From assembly GCA_051880375.1 (NCBI GenBank), contig JBJENV010000042.1, forward strand, positions 1-64,000: a DNA stretch of 64,000 nucleotides, written 5' to 3'. Shown here in pieces: positions 1 through 7,231 of this stretch. Positions within the stretch are counted from its first letter, which is position 1, and each line of letters opens with the position of its first letter. The notes beneath the pieces were generated by a model. It did no database searches. It saw only the letters and a list, made by a program, of their open reading frames with translations, and was not told the origin of the DNA. The DNA is from SIG299 sp051880375 (lineage in GTDB: Bacteria; Bacillota; Clostridia; Lachnospirales; Lachnospiraceae). The translations under genes and the position numbers were made by a program.

Positions 1-221
1 TTCTGAAGTCCGATGGCATTGATCATGCCTCCGTAGGTTTCCGCAATACGCGGCGTCGGATTTCCCTCCCACGGTACATTGGCAACGCCCTTGGTCGTTA
101 CCGCTCCGAGACGATTCAAATCAACAAAGTCACTGTATTCCATTCCGGAACCAAACGTACCGGAAGCCACGGTCACCGGATTCTTTAATTCCACACCTGC
201 TATCTTTACACTTAAATTCAT
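1..221 (-). CDS. pyrD: dihydroorotate dehydrogenase B catalytic subunit, N-terminal part
   Basis: Only the first 73 codons are in the window; the gene runs off its left edge. The product oxidises dihydroorotate to orotate in pyrimidine synthesis, in the cytosol. The start reads MNLSVKIAGVELKNPVTVAS, followed by GTFGSG and TTKGV, which is the FMN-barrel opening of class 1B (NAD-linked) PyrD. A ribosome binding site (GAGGGATG) precedes the ATG. It lies 32 bases downstream of pyrK on the same strand, as expected for the PyrD/PyrK heterotetramer. Confidence 0.95.
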   Translation of the reverse strand, partial: MNLSVKIAGVELKNPVTVASGTFGSGMEYSDFVDLNRLGAVTTKGVANVPWEGNPTPRIAETYGGMINAIGLQ

Positions 222-253
222 ATCATCCCTCATTTCTTTCCCAGCCTGATGTT

Positions 254-1030
254 CTATAGTTCGATGTCCTGTGCGAAGAACACCGGTCCGTCCTTGCAAA
301 TGCGTCTGTTATTCACCTGAGAATGCTCATCCTTTTCCTTTGTTTTGCAGACACAGGCAAGGCAGGCACCGATTCCGCATGCCATCTTCTCTTCCATGGA
401 AATCTGCGCCGGGATGCCTAATTGCTCCGAACATGCCTTTACGCCGCGAAGCATCGGTGTCGGTCCGCAGGCAAACAGCATGTCCGCCGAAAGGTTCTTT
501 TCGCGAATCGCGTCTATTACATTTCCCTTCACGCCGAGGCTTCCGTCTTCGGTTGCTGTTACTACCTCCGCATACGGTTCAAATTCTTCCCGTAAAAATG
601 TTTTCTGATTACGGTAACCGAGTACTGCCGTTACCTGCACACCCTGCTTCTTCAGTTGCTTTGCAAGCTCTAACATCGGAGGAATTCCGATACCGCCCCC
701 GATGACGATGGCAGTTTTCAGTTCCGCATCATAAAAACCGTTGCCGAGCGGCCCCATGACTTCCACGGAGTCTCCTGCCGTTAACATGGAAAGCTGTCTT
801 GTTCCTTCTCCTGCCACGCGGAATACCATGCGGAGGGTATGCTCCTCCTTGTTGATTTCACAAATGCTGATTGGTCTTGGAAGCAGCCTGCTTGCATCCT
901 CCACATACAGAGACAAAAACTGCCCCGGCTTCGCAAGGTCTGCAATTTCCTCCTCACGGACAACCATATCAAAAATGCCTTCCTCCAGTCGTTCCATACG
1001 TACAATCGGAACCCTAACCTTTTTCGCCAT
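254..1030 (-). CDS. pyrK: dihydroorotate dehydrogenase B electron-transfer subunit
   Basis: PyrK (258 aa) passes electrons from PyrD to NAD+ through FAD and a [2Fe-2S] cluster. The ATG at 1030 is chosen because GTAAGGAGGAAG lies just upstream; the open frame continues to 1180 but that part contains the promoter. Visible motifs are RPISIC (about 52-57, FAD binding), GGGIGIPP (about 111-118, NAD binding) and the cluster ligands C218, C223, C226 and C245. Length and motif order match the family. It is the first gene of the visible pyr transcript and pyrD follows at once. Confidence 0.96.
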   Translation of the reverse strand: MAKKVRVPIVRMERLEEGIFDMVVREEEIADLAKPGQFLSLYVEDASRLLPRPISICEINKEEHTLRMVFRVAGEGTRQLSMLTAGDSVEVMGPLGNGFYDAELKTAIVIGGGIGIPPMLELAKQLKKQGVQVTAVLGYRNQKTFLREEFEPYAEVVTATEDGSLGVKGNVIDAIREKNLSADMLFACGPTPMLRGVKACSEQLGIPAQISMEEKMACGIGACLACVCKTKEKDEHSQVNNRRICKDGPVFFAQDIEL

Positions 1031-1079
1031 CGTCTTCCTCCTTACAACTGCCGTCGTAAAACACACAACGCCTGCCCGA

Positions 1080-1119
1080 TTTTTTCTTTCATTGTATATG
1101 ATGAAAGAAAAAATGGCAA
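1080..1119 (-). promoter_or_regulatory. pyrK promoter overlapped by a perfect 13-bp inverted repeat
   Basis: On the minus strand TTGCCA (1114-1119) and TACAAT (1091-1096) are separated by 17 bases. A perfect inverted repeat with 13-base arms (1080-1092 and 1101-1113, loop of 8) covers the -10 and most of the spacer, so it is placed like an operator. It has T-rich ends and could also terminate transcription. No PyrR binding loop was recognised. Confidence 0.5.
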
Positions 1120-1134
1120 GGGGATTCTGCTTCT

Positions 1135-1163
1135 TTGACATCGGTAGTAAGATAGAGTATACT
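1135..1163 (+). promoter_or_regulatory. promoter of the SPL-fusion operon
   Basis: TTGACA (1135-1140) is followed after 17 bases by TATACT (1158-1163), an almost consensus sigma-A promoter. It lies 60 bases upstream of the first gene of the plus-strand operon and diverges from the pyrK promoter. Confidence 0.75.
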
Positions 1164-1224
1164 TGACTCATATAACACATACCGTCTCGCCGTAGAAACG
1201 GCAGACCGTACGAAAGGAATCTGT

Positions 1225-3222
1225 ATGATTACGATTATCACTGCGCTCTATGCGGAAGCGAAGCCGTTTATAGAGTGTTTTGCACTTAAAAGAAATACAA
1301 GCGAACCTCTTCTCACCCTGTTTGAAGGAGAAGAAATCCGCATTCTCATTACCGGTGTCGGGCCGATGGCTGCCTGCATGGCAGTTACACGCTGCTTTAC
1401 CCTGTTTCCGCCGGAAAGGACAGACCTTGTTGCCAATGTCGGGCTGGCAGGCTATGTGACCTCTGCCGATACCAGAAGCGCTGCCATCGGCTCCTGCTAC
1501 CTTGCACTGAAACTGACCGAATGCTCCACCGAACGCACCTTTTACCCTGACCTGCTCTATCCGAACAGCTTTGCCAAGGCGCAGGTAATGACTGCTTCTG
1601 CGGTTGTCACTGAGAGCTCTGCACGATCCGCAGACTCTCTTCCTCTCCTGGCTGATATGGAGGCTGCCGCAGTCTATCAGGCTGCCCTGCCGTACCTTTC
1701 TACGGAGCGGATGTTTTTCTTTAAAATCGTATCGGACGAGACTGCTGCAAAGCAGCAAGCCTGTTCTTCCGTCCGGCCGGAGGCTTTGATTGTGCCGCAT
1801 GCTGCCTCGATTTCAGATTTTCTGACACAGGTGCAGACCTATATCGCAAACGAACCCGCGAACCATCCTGTAACCTTTTCAGTCGAGGAACAAATGGAGA
1901 TTGACCGTCTGCTTGACGTGCTTCCGATGACTGCCTCCATGCAACAGGAACTGTTCCATCTGCTCCGCTATCACAAGCTCTGCGGCAATTCCGTTACAGA
2001 ACTGATTTCTTCGTTTTTACAGGGTCTTCCTTCCGAACTGCCGCACGGAAAAAAACAGACAGTTCCGTATCTGAAACAGCTTTCTGCGCTTGTGTTGTCC
2101 GCTCAGGAGAAAACGTCTGTTTCACCGCTTCCTCCGGTATCGCCATCTCTGCCCGTGCCGCAAAAAGAAGCTTCCTATCTTCCGTTCTTTTCTGCCGTCT
2201 ATGTAGAAAAAGAATTGTGGGAACAGCGGAAAACACTGATTCCAAGGCAGCTCCTTGCACGCTCTGAACATGAACTCACTGTCCTTCCCATCGGACACTA
2301 TAAGGATGTCTTTAACCGAAGCAGACAAAACCTTGCCTCACAGAAACACGCTCCGGCACTCATTCTGGCAAGTAACCACGGCACTCTGCTCTATCCGGGT
2401 GCTCCGGTCTGTCAGAGCTTCGGCAACGAGCATTTTTATTATACCTCCAATGTGCTGAACTGCATTTACCATTGCGACTACTGCTATCTGCAGGGCATGT
2501 ATCCGTCCGGTCATGTCGTTGCGTTTCTGAACCTTCCGGATTATTTTGCGGAAGTCACAGAGCTTTTAAGAAAACATCCGGTCTACCTCTGCATTTCCTA
2601 CGACACCGATCTGCTTGCCTTAGAACCGCTGTTTCACTTTACCGAACAGTGGGTACGCTTTGCGGCGCATCATCCGGAGCTGACACTGGAAATCCGTACA
2701 AAATCCGGAAATCCGGAGGTATTTTCCGTACTGCGCTCTGCCTGGGAGGAAGAGCAGAACGGTACGCCGTGCAATCTTGTGTTTGCCTGGACCGTTTCCC
2801 CGGAGGAGCTTTCACGCTCCACCGAACATGGTGCCGCCCCTCTCGCACTCCGTCTGAAAGCACTGAAAGCTGCAAAGGACGCCGGTTTTTCCGTTCGCCT
2901 CTGCTTTGACCCGATGATTTACCACACAGGCTGGCAGGAAGCCTACCGGGAACTGATACAGCAGATTTTTGAGCAGGACGGAGCGCAGATTTCGGCAGAA
3001 GACCTAAATGACGTCAGCATCGGTGTGTTCCGTATCAGCACAGAATATTTGAAAGCGATGCGGAAACGCCGTCCCGACAGTCCTCTCGTCCAATTTCCGT
3101 ACACTACCGAAAACGGTGTTTCCCACTATGGAAGTTTATCCGAAACAATGGTACAATATCTTTATGAACTGCTTCTTAACTTTGTCCCGGCAGAGCGCAT
3201 CTTTGTCTGGAAGGGAATATAG
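1225..3222 (+). CDS. nucleoside phosphorylase / spore photoproduct lyase-like radical SAM fusion protein
   Basis: A 665-aa protein with two enzymatic parts. Residues 1-200 resemble the MTA/SAH nucleosidase (PNP-UDP) fold: start ITIITALYAEAKPF, GVGPMAAC (44-51), NVGLAGY (71-77) and ADMEAAA (143-149), close to the family's EMEGAA. After a helical linker (about 215-310) comes a radical SAM domain related to SplB, with cluster cysteines C413, C417 and C420 in CIYHCDYCYLQG. C456 in CISYDTD sits near where SPL carries its hydrogen-donor cysteine, but that equivalence is inferred. SPL repairs the thymine dimer of UV-irradiated spores; whether this protein does so is unknown. The start at 1225 has GAAAGGA upstream. 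It heads an operon with SDR, sirtuin and PncC genes. Confidence 0.85.
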   Translation: MITIITALYAEAKPFIECFALKRNTSEPLLTLFEGEEIRILITGVGPMAACMAVTRCFTLFPPERTDLVANVGLAGYVTSADTRSAAIGSCYLALKLTECSTERTFYPDLLYPNSFAKAQVMTASAVVTESSARSADSLPLLADMEAAAVYQAALPYLSTERMFFFKIVSDETAAKQQACSSVRPEALIVPHAASISDFLTQVQTYIANEPANHPVTFSVEEQMEIDRLLDVLPMTASMQQELFHLLRYHKLCGNSVTELISSFLQGLPSELPHGKKQTVPYLKQLSALVLSAQEKTSVSPLPPVSPSLPVPQKEASYLPFFSAVYVEKELWEQRKTLIPRQLLARSEHELTVLPIGHYKDVFNRSRQNLASQKHAPALILASNHGTLLYPGAPVCQSFGNEHFYYTSNVLNCIYHCDYCYLQGMYPSGHVVAFLNLPDYFAEVTELLRKHPVYLCISYDTDLLALEPLFHFTEQWVRFAAHHPELTLEIRTKSGNPEVFSVLRSAWEEEQNGTPCNLVFAWTVSPEELSRSTEHGAAPLALRLKALKAAKDAGFSVRLCFDPMIYHTGWQEAYRELIQQIFEQDGAQISAEDLNDVSIGVFRISTEYLKAMRKRRPDSPLVQFPYTTENGVSHYGSLSETMVQYLYELLLNFVPAERIFVWKGI

Positions 3223-3263
3223 CAGAGGCTTTCCCGGCTGTTGAAAGGAGAATGACAGTAATC

Positions 3264-3977
3264 ATGACTGAAACGAAAAAAAGTATCTTACTGACCGGCG
3301 CCACCTCAGGCATCGGTCTTGCCGTCGGACGACGTCTTGCTTTGGAGGGCTGCCTCGTCTTCGGACTTGGCAGAACTACAGAAAAGGTCACCGAGTGTCC
3401 GGAAAAACTGCGGCTTCTCTCCTGTGACGTTACCGATACCAATGCCCTTCGTGCAGCGCTTCGGCAAATCCGCGGGCAGCTTGGCGGCTATCCCGATGTT
3501 GTCATTCACTGTGCAGGCGTCGGCTATTACGGCTTGCAGGAAACGTTATCGGAGCAGCAGATTAAGGAGCTGGTCCGCACAAACCTCGAAGCTCCGATTC
3601 TTCTCACCACCCTGCTTCTTCCGTCATTTAAGCAGCGCGGCTACGGACATGTTATCTTTCTCTCCTCCGTGACCGCAGAAAAAACAAACCCGCATGGTGC
3701 AACCTACGGTGCAACCAAAGCGGCGCTCACGAGCTTCGCTGCAAGCCTGTTTGAAGAGGTGCGAAAGAACGGCATCAAGGTAACTACCATCCAGCCGGAC
3801 ATGACAAAAAGTGACTTATACCGAAATGCGGATTTTACGGCAGACGAGGATGCCTGCCTGTTCCCTGAGGACATTGCAGAGGCTGTCAGCTTTCTGCTCT
3901 CCCAGCCGGAGCATCTGGTGACAACCAAGCTGACCGTTCAGCCGCAAAAGCATAGAATCAAAAAGAAGGAGTTGTGA
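3264..3977 (+). CDS. short-chain dehydrogenase/reductase (SDR)
   Basis: A cytosolic Rossmann-fold oxidoreductase of 237 aa, close to the classical SDR length. Visible are the cofactor loop TGATSGIG (11-18), HCAG in place of NNAG, the catalytic serine in LSSV (S135) and YGATK (Y148, K152). The substrate cannot be told. Two starts compete: ATG at 3252 lies only one base from the AAGGAG, while ATG at 3264 gives 13 bases and the more usual N-terminus MTETKKSILLTG, so 3264 is preferred weakly. It follows the SPL fusion by about 40 bases and the sirtuin begins right after it. Confidence 0.85.
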   Translation: MTETKKSILLTGATSGIGLAVGRRLALEGCLVFGLGRTTEKVTECPEKLRLLSCDVTDTNALRAALRQIRGQLGGYPDVVIHCAGVGYYGLQETLSEQQIKELVRTNLEAPILLTTLLLPSFKQRGYGHVIFLSSVTAEKTNPHGATYGATKAALTSFAASLFEEVRKNGIKVTTIQPDMTKSDLYRNADFTADEDACLFPEDIAEAVSFLLSQPEHLVTTKLTVQPQKHRIKKKEL

Positions 3978-3982
3978 TTACT

Positions 3983-4717
3983 ATGGAACTGACAGAAAAA
4001 ATCGAACAATTACAACATATTTTAGATACCAGCAGCCGAATCGTCTTTTTCGGAGGCGCCGGAGTCAGCACAGAAAGCGGCATTCCGGACTTTCGGAGCG
4101 AAGACGGTCTGTACCGGCAGAAATACCGCTACGCACCGGAGACGATTTTAAGCCACAGCTTTTTTGTGCAGAAAACCGAAGAATTTTTTGAATTTTACCG
4201 TGACAAAATGATATGCACCGATGCAAAGCCAAACACTACACACCGTTTTCTTGCCGAGCTTGAAAAAACCGGACGGATGCTCGGCGTGATTACCCAGAAC
4301 ATCGACGGTCTGCATCAGGCAGCCGGTAGCAAGAACGTCATTGAGCTGCACGGAAGCGTTCACCGTAATACCTGTATGCGCTGCTTAAAACACTATCCGC
4401 TTTCCGCTGTTTTAAATTCCACCGGCATTCCGCGCTGTGACTGCGGCGGCATCATCAAGCCGGATGTCGTGCTTTATGAGGAAGGCTTAAACGAACAGGA
4501 CATCAATACCGCGATTTCCATGATTTCTACTGCCGATACGTTGATTGTCGGCGGCACTTCGCTCTCGGTTTATCCGGCAGCTTCGTTTCTCCAGTATTTT
4601 AGCGGCGAACATCTTGTCCTAATCAACAAATCTGCAACACCGTATGACGAAAACGCCGATTTGCTGATTCAGGCAGGTCTCGGAGAAGTGTTCGGAGCAC
4701 TGACAATTTCAGAGTAA
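3983..4717 (+). CDS. NAD-dependent protein deacylase, Sir2 family
   Basis: A sirtuin of 244 aa that removes acyl groups from lysines, consuming NAD and releasing nicotinamide and O-acyl-ADP-ribose. It has GAGVSTESGIPDFRS (25-39), TQNIDGLH (104-111), the catalytic histidine in ELHGS (H123), a four-cysteine zinc site (C131, C134, C152, C154) and GGTSLSVYPA (190-199). ATG 3983 is preferred because AGGAG lies 11 bases upstream; a GTG at 3974, overlapping the SDR stop, is possible. Its place before pncC suggests a shared role in NAD turnover. Confidence 0.93.
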   Translation: MELTEKIEQLQHILDTSSRIVFFGGAGVSTESGIPDFRSEDGLYRQKYRYAPETILSHSFFVQKTEEFFEFYRDKMICTDAKPNTTHRFLAELEKTGRMLGVITQNIDGLHQAAGSKNVIELHGSVHRNTCMRCLKHYPLSAVLNSTGIPRCDCGGIIKPDVVLYEEGLNEQDINTAISMISTADTLIVGGTSLSVYPAASFLQYFSGEHLVLINKSATPYDENADLLIQAGLGEVFGALTISE

Positions 4718-4760
4718 GAAGCACATATCCTGTGCAGTAATGCGTATCGGAGGGAATTAC

Positions 4761-5255
4761 ATGGAACCTGTCATTCAAACAACAGAAACTGATTTAGAAG
4801 AACAGCTGGTAAACCGCCTGATTTCCCGTGGCTGGCATATTTCCTGCGCCGAGTCCTGTACGGGCGGTCTGCTTGCGGCAGGCATCGTAAACGTTGCAAA
4901 CGCATCACGAGTACTTACCGCAAGCTTTGTCACCTATGCGGAGGAAGCAAAAATGCGTTACGCCCACGTTTCCGAAGAAACTTTGAAACGCTTTGGCGTG
5001 GTAAGCAAAGAAGTAGCCGCCGAAATGGCGTCCGGCGTTGCTTTGGAGACTTCTGCCGAGGTCGGCGTCGGCATTACCGGTCTTGCAGGCCCGGGCGGCG
5101 GCACGAAGGAGCTTCCGGTCGGCACGGTCTGCTTCGGCTTTTTTGTAAACGGTACCGTTACCACAAGGACCATGCACTTCGGAAGCATCGGAAGGAACGA
5201 GGTAAGAAAGGAAGCTGTGCGGTTTGCACTTCAGACGCTGTTGGAGTTAAGTTAA
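4761..5255 (+). CDS. pncC: nicotinamide-nucleotide amidohydrolase (CinA C-terminal domain)
   Basis: A 164-aa stand-alone CinA C-terminal domain. PncC deamidates NMN to nicotinate mononucleotide, returning NMN made by DNA ligase to NAD synthesis. Family motifs are AESCTGG (30-36), SFVTYAEEAK and GITGLAGPGGGT followed by LPVGTV. The ATG at 4761 has GGAGGG seven bases upstream and is preferred to the in-frame ATG at 4740. The N-terminal MoeA-like domain of full CinA is absent, as in E. coli YgaD. It is the last gene of the operon and a terminator follows. Confidence 0.92.
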   Translation: MEPVIQTTETDLEEQLVNRLISRGWHISCAESCTGGLLAAGIVNVANASRVLTASFVTYAEEAKMRYAHVSEETLKRFGVVSKEVAAEMASGVALETSAEVGVGITGLAGPGGGTKELPVGTVCFGFFVNGTVTTRTMHFGSIGRNEVRKEAVRFALQTLLELS

Positions 5256-5307
5256 CCTAACTGTTAAAGGATAACCAGCAGGCGAAACAAAAGAATTTAT
5301 AAAATTG

Positions 5308-5355
5308 CAAAAAAGGCCGTAATACAAAGCATATGCCTGTACTACGGTCTTTATT
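5308..5355. terminator. bidirectional terminator
   Basis: An imperfect stem (AAAAGGCCGTAATACA at 5311-5326 against TGTACTACGGTCTTT at 5338-5352) separates the convergent pncC operon and the secreted-protein gene. Read on the minus strand the stem ends in CCTTTTTT, and on the plus strand in TCTTTATTA, so it may serve both. Confidence 0.7.
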
Positions 5356-5399
5356 ACCATATATTATCGTTTGAAATAATTTTCAAACACCTTCGTGAT

Positions 5400-6812
5400 T
5401 TACCATTCAAACTCTGTCCGCGGAGTGTAAATATCGCTATAGTACTTGAGGGTCTCCCATTTGGTAATATAAGGATCCATTGTTTCCCATCCATGCTCAT
5501 AAGTATGCATAATCAGATTACCATCCGCGTCCGCAAGATACCAATTATCTACTACTGTGTAGCCACTGTCTTTCACCGGAACTTCGTTATAATCCTCGTC
5601 ATAAAAATAGTACTCGCCTGTCGGTTCCCAGTTTTCATCGTACATTTCCTCTACACAGACCGGTTCCACGACTGTTACATTGCCATACCATAGATTACCA
5701 TTTAAGTAAAACCTGTCAGCATTATGCTCGTCGACCAAATCCTCGATTATGTGATAAACCGTAAGTACTTCACTTTCAAATTCATCTACACGAAGCGGAG
5801 TTTCATCAAAATGTTCGATTTTTCCGTCTTTATATGCATACTCTATCTCATCGGTGCCATAATAAGTAGAATAATTGTACATATAGACTTTTACTCCCCA
5901 AGGGTCTGTCTCACCTGTAGTCGTGTCAGTAATCGTCATAAAATCATACTTGCCTGTTGTGTCAAAGTAACGTGCACGTGTACATTCAATAACAGCCATG
6001 TCCCTGATTTCAGACTCACTGTATCCCGCTTCACGATACCCATCACCAACCCAACCATTAATTAATTCATCAATTTCTGACTCATCTGGAAGAACAAGAG
6101 AAGCCAAACCACGCAAAGTCCACCAGCAAATAGAAGGATAATGTATTCCTGAGTCCGGCGCAATAGTTACAATATAATCATTCGTTTCGTAATTATAGGT
6201 TTTAATAATATCAGTATATTCTCCGTTCTCATGCGTAATTAAATCAGCGTTATCTGCTGCCTTTACCTCGTAACGAGACTTGTCCAATGTCTCAATGTAA
6301 GTTTCACGCTCTTCGTATGTTTCAAGGCTATGAAGCTCTCTTAACACAGCTGCAAATTCTGCATTTTCAAACACAGGAGCTTCTGTTGGTTCCTCTGTCG
6401 GCTCTGTTGTTGGTTCTGCGACTTCTTCTGCAATTACAGTAAACTCCGTTGATTTTACATCATGCGAGATTCCGGTTACTGTGTCTTTAATCGAAAGGCT
6501 GACTACTGCGGTACCACCTTTTACAGCGGTTACAACGCCCCAGCCATTTACGGTAACTGAATCGCCGTCTACACTCCACTTGCACTGATAATTCTGCTTA
6601 TTCTTGCCCCAGTCCTTCACACCATAGAAGTTCAAGTCAATCGTTTCGCCAACTTCCAAGGTTGCCTCAGTCATTGACCTTTGCTCCGCTGTTCCTAACG
6701 TTACGGAATAAACTTCTGTTCCGGCATAAGCCGTCTGCATTGCCGGTGCTGCCATGGAAACCAGCATGGAAGCAGCCAGTCCCAGTGCAATGTTCTTAAC
6801 CTGTTTTCTCAT
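5400..6812 (-). CDS. secreted Ig-like (BIg2-type) domain protein of unknown function
   Basis: A 470-aa exported protein. A signal peptide (basic start MRKQVKN, hydrophobic core, AYA cleavage near residue 30) leads to a bacterial Ig-like domain (about 33-128; DLNFYGVKDWGKNKQNYQCK and KGGTAVVSLSIKD). A Thr/Pro/Glu linker (about 130-145) joins it to an acidic, tyrosine-rich C-terminal region of some 320 residues that I do not recognise. The first 130 residues are nearly the same as those of the protein at 7232-8830, so the two are paralogs with different C-terminal domains. GAAGGAGGAG precedes the ATG. A TTGACA-N17-TAAAGT promoter lies upstream. Confidence 0.85.
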   Translation of the reverse strand: MRKQVKNIALGLAASMLVSMAAPAMQTAYAGTEVYSVTLGTAEQRSMTEATLEVGETIDLNFYGVKDWGKNKQNYQCKWSVDGDSVTVNGWGVVTAVKGGTAVVSLSIKDTVTGISHDVKSTEFTVIAEEVAEPTTEPTEEPTEAPVFENAEFAAVLRELHSLETYEERETYIETLDKSRYEVKAADNADLITHENGEYTDIIKTYNYETNDYIVTIAPDSGIHYPSICWWTLRGLASLVLPDESEIDELINGWVGDGYREAGYSESEIRDMAVIECTRARYFDTTGKYDFMTITDTTTGETDPWGVKVYMYNYSTYYGTDEIEYAYKDGKIEHFDETPLRVDEFESEVLTVYHIIEDLVDEHNADRFYLNGNLWYGNVTVVEPVCVEEMYDENWEPTGEYYFYDEDYNEVPVKDSGYTVVDNWYLADADGNLIMHTYEHGWETMDPYITKWETLKYYSDIYTPRTEFEW

Positions 6813-6879
6813 TTTTTCTCCTCCTTCTTTTGTTGAAATACAAGTTTTTTCACGATTAATTTATGAAACATCGCAAATA

Positions 6880-6910
6880 CTACTTTATCCTACTTTATGC
6901 GAAATGTCAA
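6880..6910 (-). promoter_or_regulatory. promoter of the 5400-6812 gene with a 10-bp direct repeat
   Basis: On the minus strand TTGACA (6905-6910) and TAAAGT (6882-6887) are 17 bases apart. On the plus strand CTACTTTAT occurs at 6880-6888 and again at 6890-6898, one helical turn apart, across the -10 and spacer. Tandem sites one turn apart are typical operators of ribbon-helix-helix proteins, and such a gene starts at 6957. The link is inferred. Confidence 0.6.
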
Positions 6911-6956
6911 GAGTAAGTGAGACAAGTGATATATTAAGATAAAAAGGAGTTATGTT

Positions 6957-7112
6957 ATGAAACCATTAAAAACAAAAGTCAGTATCACATTAGACACGGA
7001 AATTATTGAAATCATCAAAGAACTTGCCGAACAGGACGATCGTTCCTTTTCACAGTACATTAACCTTGTTTTAAGAAACTATTTAAAAGATAATCAGCAG
7101 AACAAGCATTAG
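6957..7112 (+). CDS. small ribbon-helix-helix (CopG/Arc-type) protein
   Basis: A 51-aa protein with an AAGGAG seven bases before the ATG. The first part, MKPLKTKVSITLDTEII, has the alternating polar/non-polar pattern of an RHH beta strand. It is followed by an amphipathic helix (EIIKELAEQDDRS) and a second helix (FSQYINLVLRNYLKD), the order seen in CopG/Arc repressors and antitoxins. No toxin gene is next to it. It stands alone between two paralogous secreted-protein genes and diverges from the first, whose promoter carries a direct repeat. A local repressor is the simplest reading. A terminator follows at 7151. Confidence 0.75.
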   Translation: MKPLKTKVSITLDTEIIEIIKELAEQDDRSFSQYINLVLRNYLKDNQQNKH

Positions 7113-7150
7113 AATTCCAGTATAATAACACAATCAATAAACAATTGTGC

Positions 7151-7192
7151 AAAAAAGCAGGGTTGCATCTTTACAAGTGCTTCCCTGCTTTC
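7151..7192. terminator. terminator between convergent genes
   Basis: AAAGCAGGG (7154-7162) pairs with CCCTGCTTT (7183-7191), with an inner GCA/TGC pairing. A-rich and T-rich flanks let it end both the ribbon-helix-helix gene and the convergent transglutaminase-like gene. Confidence 0.65.
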
Positions 7193-7231
7193 TGCTTCGG
7201 AACAGTTTTTAGACTCTTTCTAATCATCTTA

